From Butyricicoccus sp. (GTDB taxonomy: Bacteria > Bacillota > Clostridia > Oscillospirales > Butyricicoccaceae), in contig JAHHRJ010000002.1 of the NCBI GenBank assembly GCA_020025885.1, positions 24,546-88,545 on the forward strand: a stretch of DNA of 64,000 nt, in the 5' to 3' direction. Below the pieces are notes generated by a model that was not told where the DNA came from, made no database searches, and saw only the letters and a program-made list of their open reading frames with translations. Of this stretch, positions 1-9,073 are shown piece after piece; the stretch's first letter is position 1; every line of letters starts with the position of its first letter. A program made the translations under genes and the position numbers.

Positions 1-1
1 G

Positions 2-511
2 CGCGGCGAGAAAATCGCGCTGGTGGGTGCAAACGGTATCGGTAAGACGACACTTTTGAAAAGTATTCTGGGTCTGGTACCGCCGCTTAGCGGCAAGGCA
101 GAGTTGGGCGATTACCTGTACATCGGCTATTTTGAGCAGGAAGGCGACTACGGCAAATCCGTCACCTGCATTGACGAGATGTGGAAGGAATATCCCGGCA
201 TGACCCAGGCAGAAGTGCGTGCAGCACTGGCAAAGTGCGGCCTGACCACCAAGCATATCGAAAGCCAGGTACGTGTGCTGAGCGGCGGCGAGCAGGCAAA
301 GGTGCGCCTGTGCAAGCTCATCAACAAGGACACCAATATTCTGCTGCTGGACGAGCCTACCAACCACCTGGACCAGGACGCAAAGGACGAGCTGAAACGT
401 GCTTTGCAGGCTTATAAGGGCAGTATCCTGTTGATTTGCCATGAGCCGGAATTCTATCAGGATGTGGTCACCAAGGTTTGGGATTGCAGCCAGTGGAGCA
501 CCCGCATTTAA
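2..511 (+). CDS. ABC-F ATPase, C-terminal half (partial)
   Basis: This is the C-terminal nucleotide-binding domain of an ABC-F protein; the open frame runs off the left edge, so the first ATPase domain and the linker are missing. Visible motifs in order are Walker A GANGIGKTT, ABC signature LSGGEQAKVRL and Walker B ILLLDEPTNHLD, the last being typical of ABC-F proteins, which lack membrane segments and act on the ribosome in translation or antibiotic protection. An in-frame GTG at 23 is not a credible start because it lies inside the Walker A loop. The gene ends at a strong hairpin terminator. Which ABC-F subgroup it belongs to cannot be told from this half alone. Confidence 0.9.
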   Translation, partial: RGEKIALVGANGIGKTTLLKSILGLVPPLSGKAELGDYLYIGYFEQEGDYGKSVTCIDEMWKEYPGMTQAEVRAALAKCGLTTKHIESQVRVLSGGEQAKVRLCKLINKDTNILLLDEPTNHLDQDAKDELKRALQAYKGSILLICHEPEFYQDVVTKVWDCSQWSTRI

Positions 512-526
512 GCGATGATACAAAAT

Positions 527-564
527 AAAAAAGCGAGCCTGTCATGCGACAGGCTCGCTTTTTT
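527..564. terminator. Bidirectional terminator between ABC-F gene and NSS transporter
   Basis: A perfect 12-bp stem (AGCGAGCCTGTC with its complement) and ATGC loop is flanked by A-run and T-run, so it can end transcription from both convergent genes. Confidence 0.85.
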
Positions 565-572
565 AATGCAAA

Positions 573-1946
573 TTAAATTACAAGCAGACCAAAGTGCTTT
601 GCCAGCTCACCCAGCAGGATCACCAGCAGGATCACGGGAGAAATCCAACGGATCATAACACGATAAACCTTCTTGCGGCCAAAGTGATGACCACACTTTT
701 CCACTTCTTCTTCTACAAAGTGGGTGCCTACCACATGACCAATCAAAATGCAGGTGAAGAATGCAACGATGGGCATCAGGATGGAGTTGGTCAGGAAATC
801 AAAGAAATCCAGGAAGGTCATGCCCATGGGGGCAATGTGGGACAGAGGACCAAAGCCCAGACAGGACAAAGAACCAAGAATGAGCAAAAATGCGGTAATG
901 GAAACGACTGCGGTAACACGGCGAATCTTGATCGTGTCCTGCAGGATGGAAAGCAAGGTTTCCATCAGAGAAATCGAGGAAGTCAGCGCTGCAAAGAACA
1001 CCAGCAGGAAGAACAGAATACCGATGAAACGGCCGCCAATCATGGACTGGAACACCTTAGGCAGTACGCCGAACATCAAGCCGGGGCCTGCGGAAATCTG
1101 CGAAGGATCGCCGCCATTAAAGGCAACCACAGGGGGAATAATCATCAGACCGGCCAGCAGAGCAATGGCGGTATCGAAGATTTCGATTTGTCCCACGGAA
1201 GCTTCCAGACTGTTTTCTTCCTTCATGTAAGAACCGTAGGTAATCATGATGCCCATAGCCAGCGACATGGAGTAGAACAACTGGCCCATTGCGCCAAGCA
1301 CAGTGGATACCGAGAAGTGGGAAAAGTCCGGAATCAGATAGAATTTCAGACCTTCCATGGCACCGGGCAGCGTCAGCGAGTAGCCTGCGATAAAGATAGA
1401 AAGCAGCACCAGAATCGGCATCAGGAATTTGCTCAGCGTTTCAATGCCTTTGTTGACACCCAACAGAACCACCGATGCAGTCAGAATGACATACAAAAAG
1501 AACCAGACCATGGGGTCATTCGAGGAACCGGATGCGCTAACGGTAATAAAATTGTTAAAGTAGGAATCCGTGGCAAGAGCGGTTTCGTGGCCGACAACAA
1601 ACTCATACAGATATTTGACGACCCAGCCGCCAATCACGCAGTAATAGGGCGTAATCAGCGCAGGAATCAGCGCACTTAGTGGTCCCAATGCGGAAAAACG
1701 CTTGTCTGCATCTTTGTAGGCGAACAGGCAGGATTTGCGCGTGCGGCGGCCTAGTGCAAGCTCAGTAATCATCAGCGTGAAGCCGAACGTGACAGCCAGA
1801 ATAATGTAAATCAGCAGAAAAATGCCGCCGCCGTATTTTGCGGCAAGGTAGGGGAAACGCCATAGATTGCCAAGACCAACTGCCGAGCCGGCAGCAGCCA
1901 GCACAAAGCCGATTCGACTGGTAAAATGACTTCGTTTTTCACCCAT
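573..1946 (-). CDS. Sodium-dependent NSS/SNF-family transporter
   Basis: A roughly 457-residue polytopic membrane protein of the neurotransmitter:sodium symporter family. The N-terminus has the family hallmark RIGFVLAAAGSAVGLGNLWR, which lines the sodium and substrate site in TM1, followed by about eleven hydrophobic segments. Bacterial members import amino acids or related small molecules with Na+; the substrate cannot be read from sequence. The longest frame starts at a GTG (1955) that lies inside the ribosome-binding site GAGGTG, so the ATG at 1946 (MGEKRSHF) with 6-nt spacing is preferred. It is convergent with the ABC-F gene and divergent from the radical SAM gene at 2156. Confidence 0.9.
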   Translation of the reverse strand: MGEKRSHFTSRIGFVLAAAGSAVGLGNLWRFPYLAAKYGGGIFLLIYIILAVTFGFTLMITELALGRRTRKSCLFAYKDADKRFSALGPLSALIPALITPYYCVIGGWVVKYLYEFVVGHETALATDSYFNNFITVSASGSSNDPMVWFFLYVILTASVVLLGVNKGIETLSKFLMPILVLLSIFIAGYSLTLPGAMEGLKFYLIPDFSHFSVSTVLGAMGQLFYSMSLAMGIMITYGSYMKEENSLEASVGQIEIFDTAIALLAGLMIIPPVVAFNGGDPSQISAGPGLMFGVLPKVFQSMIGGRFIGILFFLLVFFAALTSSISLMETLLSILQDTIKIRRVTAVVSITAFLLILGSLSCLGFGPLSHIAPMGMTFLDFFDFLTNSILMPIVAFFTCILIGHVVGTHFVEEEVEKCGHHFGRKKVYRVMIRWISPVILLVILLGELAKHFGLLVI

Positions 1947-2155
1947 AAGAAACACCTCACGACTATTTTTAGTTCAAATAATGTTAATAATTATGCCATA
2001 ATTCGACGGTTAGTGCAATACTTTACTGCAAGAAAGAATTGCCAAAAAGCAGGTTGCAAATGGCGGAAAAGTACAGCAAATGACCAATATCGTTTGCATG
2101 AAAATGCAAAACATGATACCATAAACATACTATATTTGAAAAAAGAGGTGCCGCC

Positions 2156-2983
2156 TTGTATTCCCGAGTGTATGTGGAAATCACGAATATTTGCAACCGA
2201 AACTGCTCCTTTTGTCCCGGCACAAAGCGTCCGCTTCGCCGTATGACGATGGAGGAGTTCCGCACTGTTGCCCATAAGCTGCAGGGCGTGACAGAGTATA
2301 TCTATTATCATCTGATGGGTGAGCCGCTGACCCATCCACTGCTGCCGGATTTTATCCGTGAAGCAAACAGCCTGGGCTTTCGCTCTGCCATTACCACAAA
2401 CGGCACGCTGCTGCCGGGGCGCGGTGATGAATTGATCGAAGCAGGCGTATATAAAGTGAATATTTCCGTACACAGCTTTGAAAAGGGCAGTATGGAAGAT
2501 TACCTGACCTACCTGAACAACTGCATGGATTTTGCGGACAAAGCCAGCAAAGCTGGTGTTCTGGTGATTTTGCGCCTGTGGAACAACGGCGTGGACGAGG
2601 GCCGCAATGTGGATATTCTGGCGCGGTTGAAAGAACGCTTTGACGACGAATGGCACTGGGGTACGCGTGGCGCACGAATTCGCAACAAGCTGCATCTGGA
2701 ATATGGCGACCGCTTCCAGTGGCCGGATATGACGGCGGAAAATCAGGGAGAACAGGTCTTTTGCTATGGCTTGAAAGACCACTTTGCGGTTTTGTGCGAT
2801 GGCCGCGTGGTGCCTTGCTGCCTGGACCATGAAGGAGATATTCCACTGGGCAATCTGTTTGAACAGAGCGCAGAAGAAATTTTGCAGTCGCCCAGGGCAC
2901 AGACCATGCGGAAAGGCTTTGCCTGCCGCCGTGCTACGGAGGAGTTATGCCAAAGGTGCGGCTATGCCCGTCGATTTGGCTAA
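2156..2983 (+). CDS. Radical SAM protein with SPASM-like C-terminus
   Basis: A 275-residue radical SAM enzyme. The cluster motif CNRNCSFC (CxxxCxxC) is close to the N-terminus, followed by GEPLTHP (SAM-binding GxP-like region). The C-terminus carries additional cysteines (VPCCLDHEG and ELCQRCGYAR) in the spacing of a SPASM/twitch auxiliary-cluster domain. Such proteins modify peptides or act as maturases, but no peptide substrate gene is seen beside it. Translation appears to start at TTG 2156, placed 5 nt after GAGGTG. It is monocistronic, with its own hairpin terminator directly after the stop. Substrate unknown. Confidence 0.85.
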   Translation: MYSRVYVEITNICNRNCSFCPGTKRPLRRMTMEEFRTVAHKLQGVTEYIYYHLMGEPLTHPLLPDFIREANSLGFRSAITTNGTLLPGRGDELIEAGVYKVNISVHSFEKGSMEDYLTYLNNCMDFADKASKAGVLVILRLWNNGVDEGRNVDILARLKERFDDEWHWGTRGARIRNKLHLEYGDRFQWPDMTAENQGEQVFCYGLKDHFAVLCDGRVVPCCLDHEGDIPLGNLFEQSAEEILQSPRAQTMRKGFACRRATEELCQRCGYARRFG

Positions 2984-3020
2984 AAAAGATGGCATGACGT
3001 TTCGTCATGCCATCTTTTTT
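2982..3020 (+). terminator. Terminator of radical SAM gene
   Basis: Perfect stem GATGGCATGACG with complement, preceded by six A and followed by six T; it starts at the stop codon. Confidence 0.85.
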
Positions 3021-3036
3021 CATGCATAGAAAATAT

Positions 3037-3074
3037 AAAAAAACAGCCGCCCCCGAAGGAGTGGCTGCTTTTTT
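3037..3074 (-). terminator. Terminator of purC
   Basis: On the minus strand a GC-rich stem with TTCG loop is followed by a T-run, 30 nt after the purC stop. Confidence 0.75.
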
Positions 3075-3102
3075 ATTGAAAATTCGTAGAATTCAAAAGC
3101 AA

Positions 3103-3786
3103 TTAGCGGTTCAGGATCAGGCGGGTCAGCTCAACGGGCTCAACGATCTTGCCGTCCTTGTAGACGCGCATGTTGCCGGAAGCGATCTCGTCGATCAGGA
3201 TGACTTCGCCGTTGTTGTAGCCGAACTCGAACTTGATGTCCCACAGGTCCAGGCCGATGGACTTCAGGTCGTCAGCAACGATCTTGGTGATCTTCAGGGT
3301 CTGCTCCTTCATGCTCTCGAACTGCTCGGGAGTCATGATGCCCAGAGCTGCCAGACCTTCGCCGGTAACCAGGGGATCGCCCTTTTCGTCGTTCTTGAAG
3401 GTGCACTCAACGTAGCCACCCTCCAGCGGAGTGCCATCTTCGATGTACTCGCCGTAGCGACGGATGAAGCTGCCGGTAGCAACCAGACGGCAGATAACTT
3501 CCAGGCCGTGGCCAAACACAGTAGCGGGCAGAACTTCCATCGTTGCGTTGTCAACGTCAGCGCTTACGTAATGGGTCTTGATGCCTGCCTTCTTCAGCAG
3601 CTCAAAGTACAGAACAGAGGTCTGCAGGTTTGCTTTGCCGATACCCTCGATCGTCAGACCGACACTGTTCTCACCGGGATCAAACACACCGTCTTTGCCG
3701 GTGCAGTCGTCCTTAAACTTCAGAAGCACATTGCCGTTCTCCAGCTCGAAAACGTCTTTAGTCTTGCCTTCGTACAATTTCTTCAT
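3103..3786 (-). CDS. purC: SAICAR synthetase
   Basis: Phosphoribosylaminoimidazole-succinocarboxamide synthase, which ligates aspartate to CAIR with ATP in purine synthesis (227 aa, normal length). Family landmarks are [11 protein letters not shown] at the N-terminus, the central signature-type region [18 protein letters not shown], and the C-terminal DIKFEFG and [11 protein letters not shown] motifs. The longest frame adds nine residues, but the ATG at 3786 has a purine-rich GGAAGGAAG ribosome site 8 nt upstream and gives the standard N-terminus. It is monocistronic here, away from other pur genes, and divergent from spo0A with about 500 bp between them. Confidence 0.96.
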   Translation of the reverse strand: MKKLYEGKTKDVFELENGNVLLKFKDDCTGKDGVFDPGENSVGLTIEGIGKANLQTSVLYFELLKKAGIKTHYVSADVDNATMEVLPATVFGHGLEVICRLVATGSFIRRYGEYIEDGTPLEGGYVECTFKNDEKGDPLVTGEGLAALGIMTPEQFESMKEQTLKITKIVADDLKSIGLDLWDIKFEFGYNNGEVILIDEIASGNMRVYKDGKIVEPVELTRLILNR

Positions 3787-4286
3787 AATGCAGACTTCCT
3801 TCCCTAATAACACAAGTTTGTATCAGTGGCAATAAAGCGCCTTACCGAGGAATACTGTACCACACTTTTTCAGCGGTTACAATTCATAAATGCGGTTTGA
3901 AAGCCAAATTTCGTATGTGCTGTGAATTCTTTGAATTGCATAAAATGTTTTTGTCGAAAATGGGATAAAGTATGATTTTTTTGACGAATGCATTCGGAAA
4001 CGCAAAAGGTGAAAATATCAAGTTATCCCGCCAAAGATTTGGCATTTTGCCAAAAACTGCGAGGAAAAAACCAGCGGATTGCGATGTCGAAAAAAAGCAA
4101 AAATGCAGGGATTTTCATTGAAAAAGGATGGATTTGCCGGAACGTACAGCAATAGTGCTGATAAAAAATAGACGATGTATGTGCGAAACGCCAAAAATTG
4201 GTAAAAACTGGAAATGACATTGCGGTAATTGGTAAAATATGGTAAAATTGACGTCGTTGAGGGAAGGTAAAACAAAGGAGGACCCT
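3787..4286. promoter_or_regulatory. Divergent purC/spo0A control region with 0A-box-like sites
   Basis: AT-rich intergenic region. Three matches to the Spo0A box TGNCGAA are seen: TGTCGAA at 3952-3958, TGACGAA at 3982-3988 and TGTCGAA at 4085-4091, all on the strand of spo0A. A housekeeping promoter for spo0A fits TTGCGG at 4220-4225, 17-bp spacer, TAAAAT at 4243-4248. The boxes upstream suggest autoregulation, as known for spo0A elsewhere. A 7-bp motif can occur by chance in AT-rich DNA, so the call rests on three sites within 140 bp. Confidence 0.55.
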
Positions 4287-5039
4287 ATGGAAAAGATTAA
4301 GTTCGTTATGTCGGATACCGGCGCGGAAATGACAGAGCGCTGCCGTAAAACACTGGAGAAAGAAAACGTGGAAGTTGCGGTCGTGGAAAAGGACGGCAAC
4401 CAGGTTTTGCAGAAATTGTTGGCGTTGCGTCCGCAGGTGGCACTGTTGGATACCTTTATGCCAGGGCTGGACGCCATCACTGTAAAACAGCGCTACCAGG
4501 AGGCCGGCGGCAATCATACGGTATTTTTTGCTACCGGTGCATACCAGAGTGAAGAAGTAGAGCAGGAGCTGTTGGAGGCAGGCTTTGCCTTTTATTTTGT
4601 AAAGCCTTTTGAAGAAAGCGTTCTGGCTGAGCGTGTGAAAAAAGCGGCAAGCAATGGCGAGCATGCTGCCAGCTATGCTGATAATGACGAGCTGATCGTT
4701 ACCGAGATTTTGCATCAGATTGGTGTGCCTGCTCATATCAAAGGCTACCAGTTCTTACGAGATGCAATCTTGCTGACAGTGGACGATCCGGACTACATCA
4801 ACGCAGTGACCAAGCGGCTGTATCCGGAAATTGCAAAGCGCAACGGTACGACTGCATCTCGCGTGGAGCGTGCAATCCGTCATGCCATCGAAGTTGCATG
4901 GGATCGCGGCGATGTGGACACGCTGAACCGCTACTTTGGCTACACCATTCATAACTTGCGCGGTAAACCCACAAACAGTGAGTTTATTGCCATGATTAGT
5001 GATAAAATGCGTCTGGACAAGCACCGCAGACTGGCTTGA
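4287..5039 (+). CDS. spo0A: Sporulation master response regulator Spo0A
   Basis: A 250-residue response regulator with N-terminal receiver (about 1-120) and C-terminal Spo0A DNA-binding domain (about 145-250). The effector part carries the typical GVPAHIKGYQFLRDAI, a recognition-helix region with RVERAIRHAIEVAWDRG, and PTNSEFIAMISDKMRL. In the receiver the phosphoacceptor Asp (ALLDTFMP), the switch Thr (FFATGA) and the Lys (FVKPF) are kept, but the usual Asp-Asp pair near the N-terminus is Ser-Asp (S9-D10). Start ATG 4287 follows AAGGAGG with good spacing. In Bacillus and many clostridia spo0A follows spoIVB; here spoIVB is about 44 kb away. Confidence 0.95.
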   Translation: MEKIKFVMSDTGAEMTERCRKTLEKENVEVAVVEKDGNQVLQKLLALRPQVALLDTFMPGLDAITVKQRYQEAGGNHTVFFATGAYQSEEVEQELLEAGFAFYFVKPFEESVLAERVKKAASNGEHAASYADNDELIVTEILHQIGVPAHIKGYQFLRDAILLTVDDPDYINAVTKRLYPEIAKRNGTTASRVERAIRHAIEVAWDRGDVDTLNRYFGYTIHNLRGKPTNSEFIAMISDKMRLDKHRRLA

Positions 5040-5132
5040 TCAATCGGCGTGAGGAAGGCGCGGCATATCTTTTGATGCAAAGCAGAAAAAAGAGCTCCTC
5101 CATGCGGCGCCGCAAAGACTCCAGAACAATAG

Positions 5133-5175
5133 AAAAGCTCTCCTCTTGATGATACCGTCAAGAGGAGAGCTTTTT
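5133..5175 (+). terminator. spo0A terminator
   Basis: Long perfect stem AAAGCTCTCCTCTTGA with its complement, then TTTTT. Confidence 0.85.
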
Positions 5176-5192
5176 ATATGTGCATGAAAAAG

Positions 5193-5226
5193 AAAAGGAG
5201 CGTGGCGCAGGCCACGCTCCTTTTTG
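5193..5226 (-). terminator. Terminator of the antiporter gene
   Basis: Stem GGAGCGTGGC/GCCACGCTCC with A-run and T-run on the two sides; it lies just beyond the stop of the leftward gene and could act in both directions. Confidence 0.8.
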
Positions 5227-5239
5227 TTGTAAAAAACGC

Positions 5240-6511
5240 TTATGCCGGCTTGTTGGCGGTACGTGCGTTGGTCTTCTGAGAAGGATCAATTTCGCCTGCG
5301 CCAAACAGTGCGCGCTTGGTCAAAACAGGGCCAACCAGCTCGTAAATCAGAACGGCAAACAGAACTACGTTGCGGATCAATTCGCCGTCGCCCAGCAGGA
5401 CAGCAGTCTGTGCCATGCCCAGTGCAACACCGGCCTGCGGCAGCAGAGTGATGCCCAGATACTTGGTGATCTTGGGATCACAGTGGCTCATGCGGCAGCT
5501 GAAGTTTGCACCGCAGTATTTGCCCACAGAACGGGACAGGATGAACAGGATACCCACCAGAATAACCAGCGGATTGGCGAAGATGCTCAGGTTCAGCTCT
5601 GCACCGGAAATGACGAAGAACAGAATATTCAGCGGTGCCGTCCAACGGTCTACACGCTCCATCAGTTCTTCCGAGAAATCACAGATGTTGCAGAACACGG
5701 TACCGGTCATCATGCAGACCAGTAACAGAGAGAAGCCAAGGTGCAGACCGCCGATGTCAAACTCTAGCATGGACAGGCCAACCGTCAGCAGCACAAAGCT
5801 GGCGGACAGGGACAGACGCTTACTTCTGGAGTGGAAGAACTGCTCGATCCAGTACAGGATATAGCCCATCAGTGCGCCCAAAGCCAGAGACAGGATGATT
5901 TCCAGAATCGGCTCCAGCACAACAGCAGTCACACTGACGCTGCCCTGTTCCAGCGCTTCGGCAATGCCAAAGGATGCAGAGAACAGCATCAGGCCAACGG
6001 CGTCATCAATGGCAACAACCAGCAAAAGCAGCTTGGTCAGAGGACCGTCGGCCTTATACTGGCGCACGACCATCAAAGTGGCGGCAGGGGCGGTAGCAGA
6101 TGCGATTGCACCCAGGGTAATGGCAGCAGGCAGGGAAATCACATCGGGACGTGCGATGTGCAGCACAATCAGCACAATATCGACGAATACGGTGGTGATA
6201 ACCGCTTGCAGAATACCAACGGTAATAGCCTGGTTGCCCATTTTTTTCAGCTGTTCCAGGCGGAACTCGTTGCCAATGGCGAAGGCAATAAAGCCAAGGG
6301 CTGCCTGCGACAGAATCGAAAAGCCTTCGACCTGTTCCAACGACTGAAAGCCCAGTCCGGCAATATCCAGCTGGCCCAGGCAGAACGGTCCAAGCAGCAA
6401 GCCGGTCACCAGATAAGCGGTAACTGCGGGCAGCGACAGCTTTTTGGCGAGACGGGACATCAAAAGGCCGCCAATCACGCAAATAGCGATGCAGATGAGA
6501 ATTTTCTCCAT
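5240..6511 (-). CDS. CPA2-family cation/proton antiporter
   Basis: A membrane protein of about 423 residues in the Na+/H+ exchanger (Kef/NapA-type) family. The start gives a first helix MEKILICIAICVIGGLLM, and twelve or so hydrophobic segments follow. The region VVAIDDAVGLMLF contains the acidic pair (ID-D) that family members use for cation and proton binding. It ends soon after the last membrane helix and carries no RCK/TrkA_N domain, so it is a transporter core only. The long frame begins 44 codons earlier, but ATG 6511 is preceded by AGGAG at 8 nt. Monocistronic; ion not determinable. Confidence 0.85.
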   Translation of the reverse strand: MEKILICIAICVIGGLLMSRLAKKLSLPAVTAYLVTGLLLGPFCLGQLDIAGLGFQSLEQVEGFSILSQAALGFIAFAIGNEFRLEQLKKMGNQAITVGILQAVITTVFVDIVLIVLHIARPDVISLPAAITLGAIASATAPAATLMVVRQYKADGPLTKLLLLVVAIDDAVGLMLFSASFGIAEALEQGSVSVTAVVLEPILEIILSLALGALMGYILYWIEQFFHSRSKRLSLSASFVLLTVGLSMLEFDIGGLHLGFSLLLVCMMTGTVFCNICDFSEELMERVDRWTAPLNILFFVISGAELNLSIFANPLVILVGILFILSRSVGKYCGANFSCRMSHCDPKITKYLGITLLPQAGVALGMAQTAVLLGDGELIRNVVLFAVLIYELVGPVLTKRALFGAGEIDPSQKTNARTANKPA

Positions 6512-6976
6512 AATATATACTCCTCTTCTTTTTTGAAAGCGTTTATGATGATAACACGTTTGAAAATGCGTTGCAAGGGAAAAGTCGAACAAATTCAGGC
6601 TGCGAAAAGAAAGTGTTACTGTTTGATTCAACCAGAAAAGCATAGGATTAGAAGGCTCGTGTTTTCAACGGTTTTACGAGTGTTTTTGCGTGGTGACGCG
6701 GCGCGCAGGCAAAGCCAAAAGTAGTTTGTCCAATGCGCGGCAGATGTGCAGAAAAAGAAAAGAGAACCAAGTGCTGCACAGTATCGGGTATAGAAAAACT
6801 GCATTTCCTCAAGCAGTGGTGCGGTATGTAATCAGAAATAAATTACACGGTACAGAGTGAAAATACGAAAGAAGGTGCGGCCGACTTTTCCGCGTGTGTA
6901 CTTGAAGCTTTGGCAGGATTTCGGTATAATGTAAGTTGATTTAATAGAAGCATTTTTAGGAAGAAAGCAGACAAAA
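6512..6976. promoter_or_regulatory. Intergenic region with ispDF operon promoter
   Basis: About 465 bp without a credible gene. A good sigma-A promoter for the rightward operon is TTGAAG at 6902-6907, 17-bp spacer, TATAAT at 6925-6930, 46 bp before the ispDF start. Nothing else recognised. Confidence 0.7.
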
Positions 6977-8143
6977 ATGGAAAAGAATGTAACAGCAGTA
7001 TTGGCTGCAGCCGGGTCTTCTACCCGCATGGGATTTGATAAATTATCATACAGATTAGGAACATACACCGTTTTGGAGCAGAGCCTACACGCCTTTGACG
7101 TATGCCCGCTGGTCAGCGAAATTGTGCTGGTGGCAGGTGAAAACGCATGGCCGCAGGCACAAAAAGCCGCACAGCTGTGTGCAACGCCGGTCCGCTTGGT
7201 GCATGGCGGTGCGACCCGTGCTGAAAGCGTAAAAGCTGGTGTGCTGGCAGCGCACGGCGATATTGTGGCGATTCACGATGCCGCACGACCGTTCGTCAGC
7301 CAGGAAGTCATCGAGCGCACGCTGGCCGCCGCCGCGGCAAACGGTGCAGCGGCACCTGCTGTGCCAGTAAAGGATACCATCAAGCAGGCTACCGCAGGCA
7401 ACGGCAAAACCGTACCGGAGCAATGTATCGTCCGCGAAACACCGGACCGCAACACGCTGTATGCGGTACAGACGCCCCAGTGCTTTGACCGGGAAACCTA
7501 TTTGTGGGCGCTGGAACAGCTGCCGGCAGATAAAGCACGCCTCGTCACCGATGATTGCAGCCTGTTCGAGCTGGTGGGCAAAGAAGTCCAACTGGTGCCC
7601 GGCGATTACGCCAACCTGAAAATTACCACACGGGAGGATCTGCTCCCTTATAAAAAGGAGAACAACACCATGAGAATCGGACACGGATACGACGTACATA
7701 AACTGGTGGAAGGCCGTCCGCTGATTTTGGGCGGTGTGAATATCCCGTACGAAAAAGGTCTTTTGGGCCATTCGGATGCGGACGTTCTGGCACATGCCAT
7801 TTCGGATGCCTTGCTGGGCGCTGTGGCGCTGGGCGATATTGGCAAGCACTTCCCGGATACCGACCCTGCCTACGCAGGCGCGGACAGCCTGAAGCTGGCA
7901 CGCGCTGTTGTGGAGCTGGTGACGGAAAAGGGTTACCGCCCGGTCAACGTGGATGCAACGATCCTGTGCCAGGCACCCAAGCTGGCACCCCATATTCAGG
8001 CCATGCGCCAGAATCTGGCCGATGCATTGCAGATGGACATGGATGATGTGAGCGTAAAGGCTACCACCGAAGAACATCTGGGCTTTACGGGTGCAGGCGA
8101 AGGCATCGCTGTGCACGCCGTAGCACTGCTGGACCGGCTGTAA
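6977..8143 (+). CDS. ispDF: Bifunctional IspD-IspF, isoprenoid (MEP pathway) enzyme
   Basis: A 388-residue fusion of two non-consecutive MEP-pathway enzymes. Residues 1-228 are IspD (MEP cytidylyltransferase): [10 protein letters not shown] nucleotide loop, HDAARPF and VTDDCSLFE. Residues about 232-388 are IspF (MEcPP synthase): RIGHGYDVH and [13 protein letters not shown] metal-binding His/Asp residues, [11 protein letters not shown], and the C-terminal [12 protein letters not shown]. IspE, the step between, is not in the window. The linker KKENNT follows IspD directly. It is the first gene of a long rightward gene run. Confidence 0.96.
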   Translation: MEKNVTAVLAAAGSSTRMGFDKLSYRLGTYTVLEQSLHAFDVCPLVSEIVLVAGENAWPQAQKAAQLCATPVRLVHGGATRAESVKAGVLAAHGDIVAIHDAARPFVSQEVIERTLAAAAANGAAAPAVPVKDTIKQATAGNGKTVPEQCIVRETPDRNTLYAVQTPQCFDRETYLWALEQLPADKARLVTDDCSLFELVGKEVQLVPGDYANLKITTREDLLPYKKENNTMRIGHGYDVHKLVEGRPLILGGVNIPYEKGLLGHSDADVLAHAISDALLGAVALGDIGKHFPDTDPAYAGADSLKLARAVVELVTEKGYRPVNVDATILCQAPKLAPHIQAMRQNLADALQMDMDDVSVKATTEEHLGFTGAGEGIAVHAVALLDRL

Positions 8144-8176
8144 GACTGCACCAAAACGCCGAAGGAGGGGATCGCC

Positions 8177-9073
8177 GTGAGTATCGGTGCGATCATTGCA
8201 AACTTCCAAACATTCAAAGTTTGGGACTTGATTGATATTATTATTGTAGCCTTTGCCCTGTATCATTTGCTGGGGTTCATCAACCGCAGCCGTGCCGGGC
8301 AGCTGGCCATGGGCGCAGTGGTGGTTTTGACCGTGTATGTGTTTGCCGTAACAGCAAACCTGCGCATGGTAAAATTCATCATGCAGCAGCTGTTCCAGAT
8401 TGGTTTTCTGGCCATTATCATTGTGTTTCACCCGGAGATACGCCGTGCGCTGGAGCGTATGGGCCAGACCGACCGTTGGGTGGCGACGCTGTTCCATTCC
8501 AGCCGACATAATGATCCGGGTATGCGTGGCAAATGGCGCAGTGCCATCATTGCCATCTGCGATGCAGCCGAGCGCCTTTCGGAAAACCGCACCGGCGCAC
8601 TGATCGTGCTGGAGCGCCACACCAACCTGTCCGAAATCGTGCGGACCGGCACCATCGTAAACAGTGAGGTAAACCCGGAAGTGTTGGGAACCATTTTTTA
8701 TGAAGGTACGCCGCTGCATGATGGCGCCGTCATCATCGAAAACGGTATGATTAAGGCTGCCGGCTGTGTGCTGCCGCTTTCCAATAACCTGGATTTCGGC
8801 AAGGACATGGGTACACGCCACCGTGCAGGTTTGGGCATTGCGGAAAATTCCGATGCCATCGCTGTGATTGTAAGCGAAGAAACCGGTATTATTTCTCTGG
8901 CAAAAAATGGCGTTCTGATGCGTCATCTGGACCGCCAGAGCCTGTATATGCGCCTGGAGGATGAAATGCTCCCCCAGGAACACAATACTGATAAGACCAA
9001 GTATTCCCGTTGGAGCACGATGCCGCTGCTGGACTGGCTGTTCGGCAGCACGCGGAAAGGAGCGGGTGAATGA
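8177..9073 (+). CDS. cdaA: Diadenylate cyclase CdaA
   Basis: Membrane-bound c-di-AMP synthase (298 aa). Three hydrophobic N-terminal segments (about 1-85) are followed by the DAC catalytic domain with the DGA motif (D182, in TPLHDGAVII) and RHR motif (R214-R216, in GTRHRAGLG) that bind and join two ATP. Start is GTG 8177 preceded by GAAGGAGGGG. It overlaps cdaR by 4 nt. In most Firmicutes the order is cdaA-cdaR-glmM; here glmM does not follow. c-di-AMP controls potassium and osmolyte uptake and cell-wall homeostasis. Confidence 0.96.
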   Translation: MSIGAIIANFQTFKVWDLIDIIIVAFALYHLLGFINRSRAGQLAMGAVVVLTVYVFAVTANLRMVKFIMQQLFQIGFLAIIIVFHPEIRRALERMGQTDRWVATLFHSSRHNDPGMRGKWRSAIIAICDAAERLSENRTGALIVLERHTNLSEIVRTGTIVNSEVNPEVLGTIFYEGTPLHDGAVIIENGMIKAAGCVLPLSNNLDFGKDMGTRHRAGLGIAENSDAIAVIVSEETGIISLAKNGVLMRHLDRQSLYMRLEDEMLPQEHNTDKTKYSRWSTMPLLDWLFGSTRKGAGE

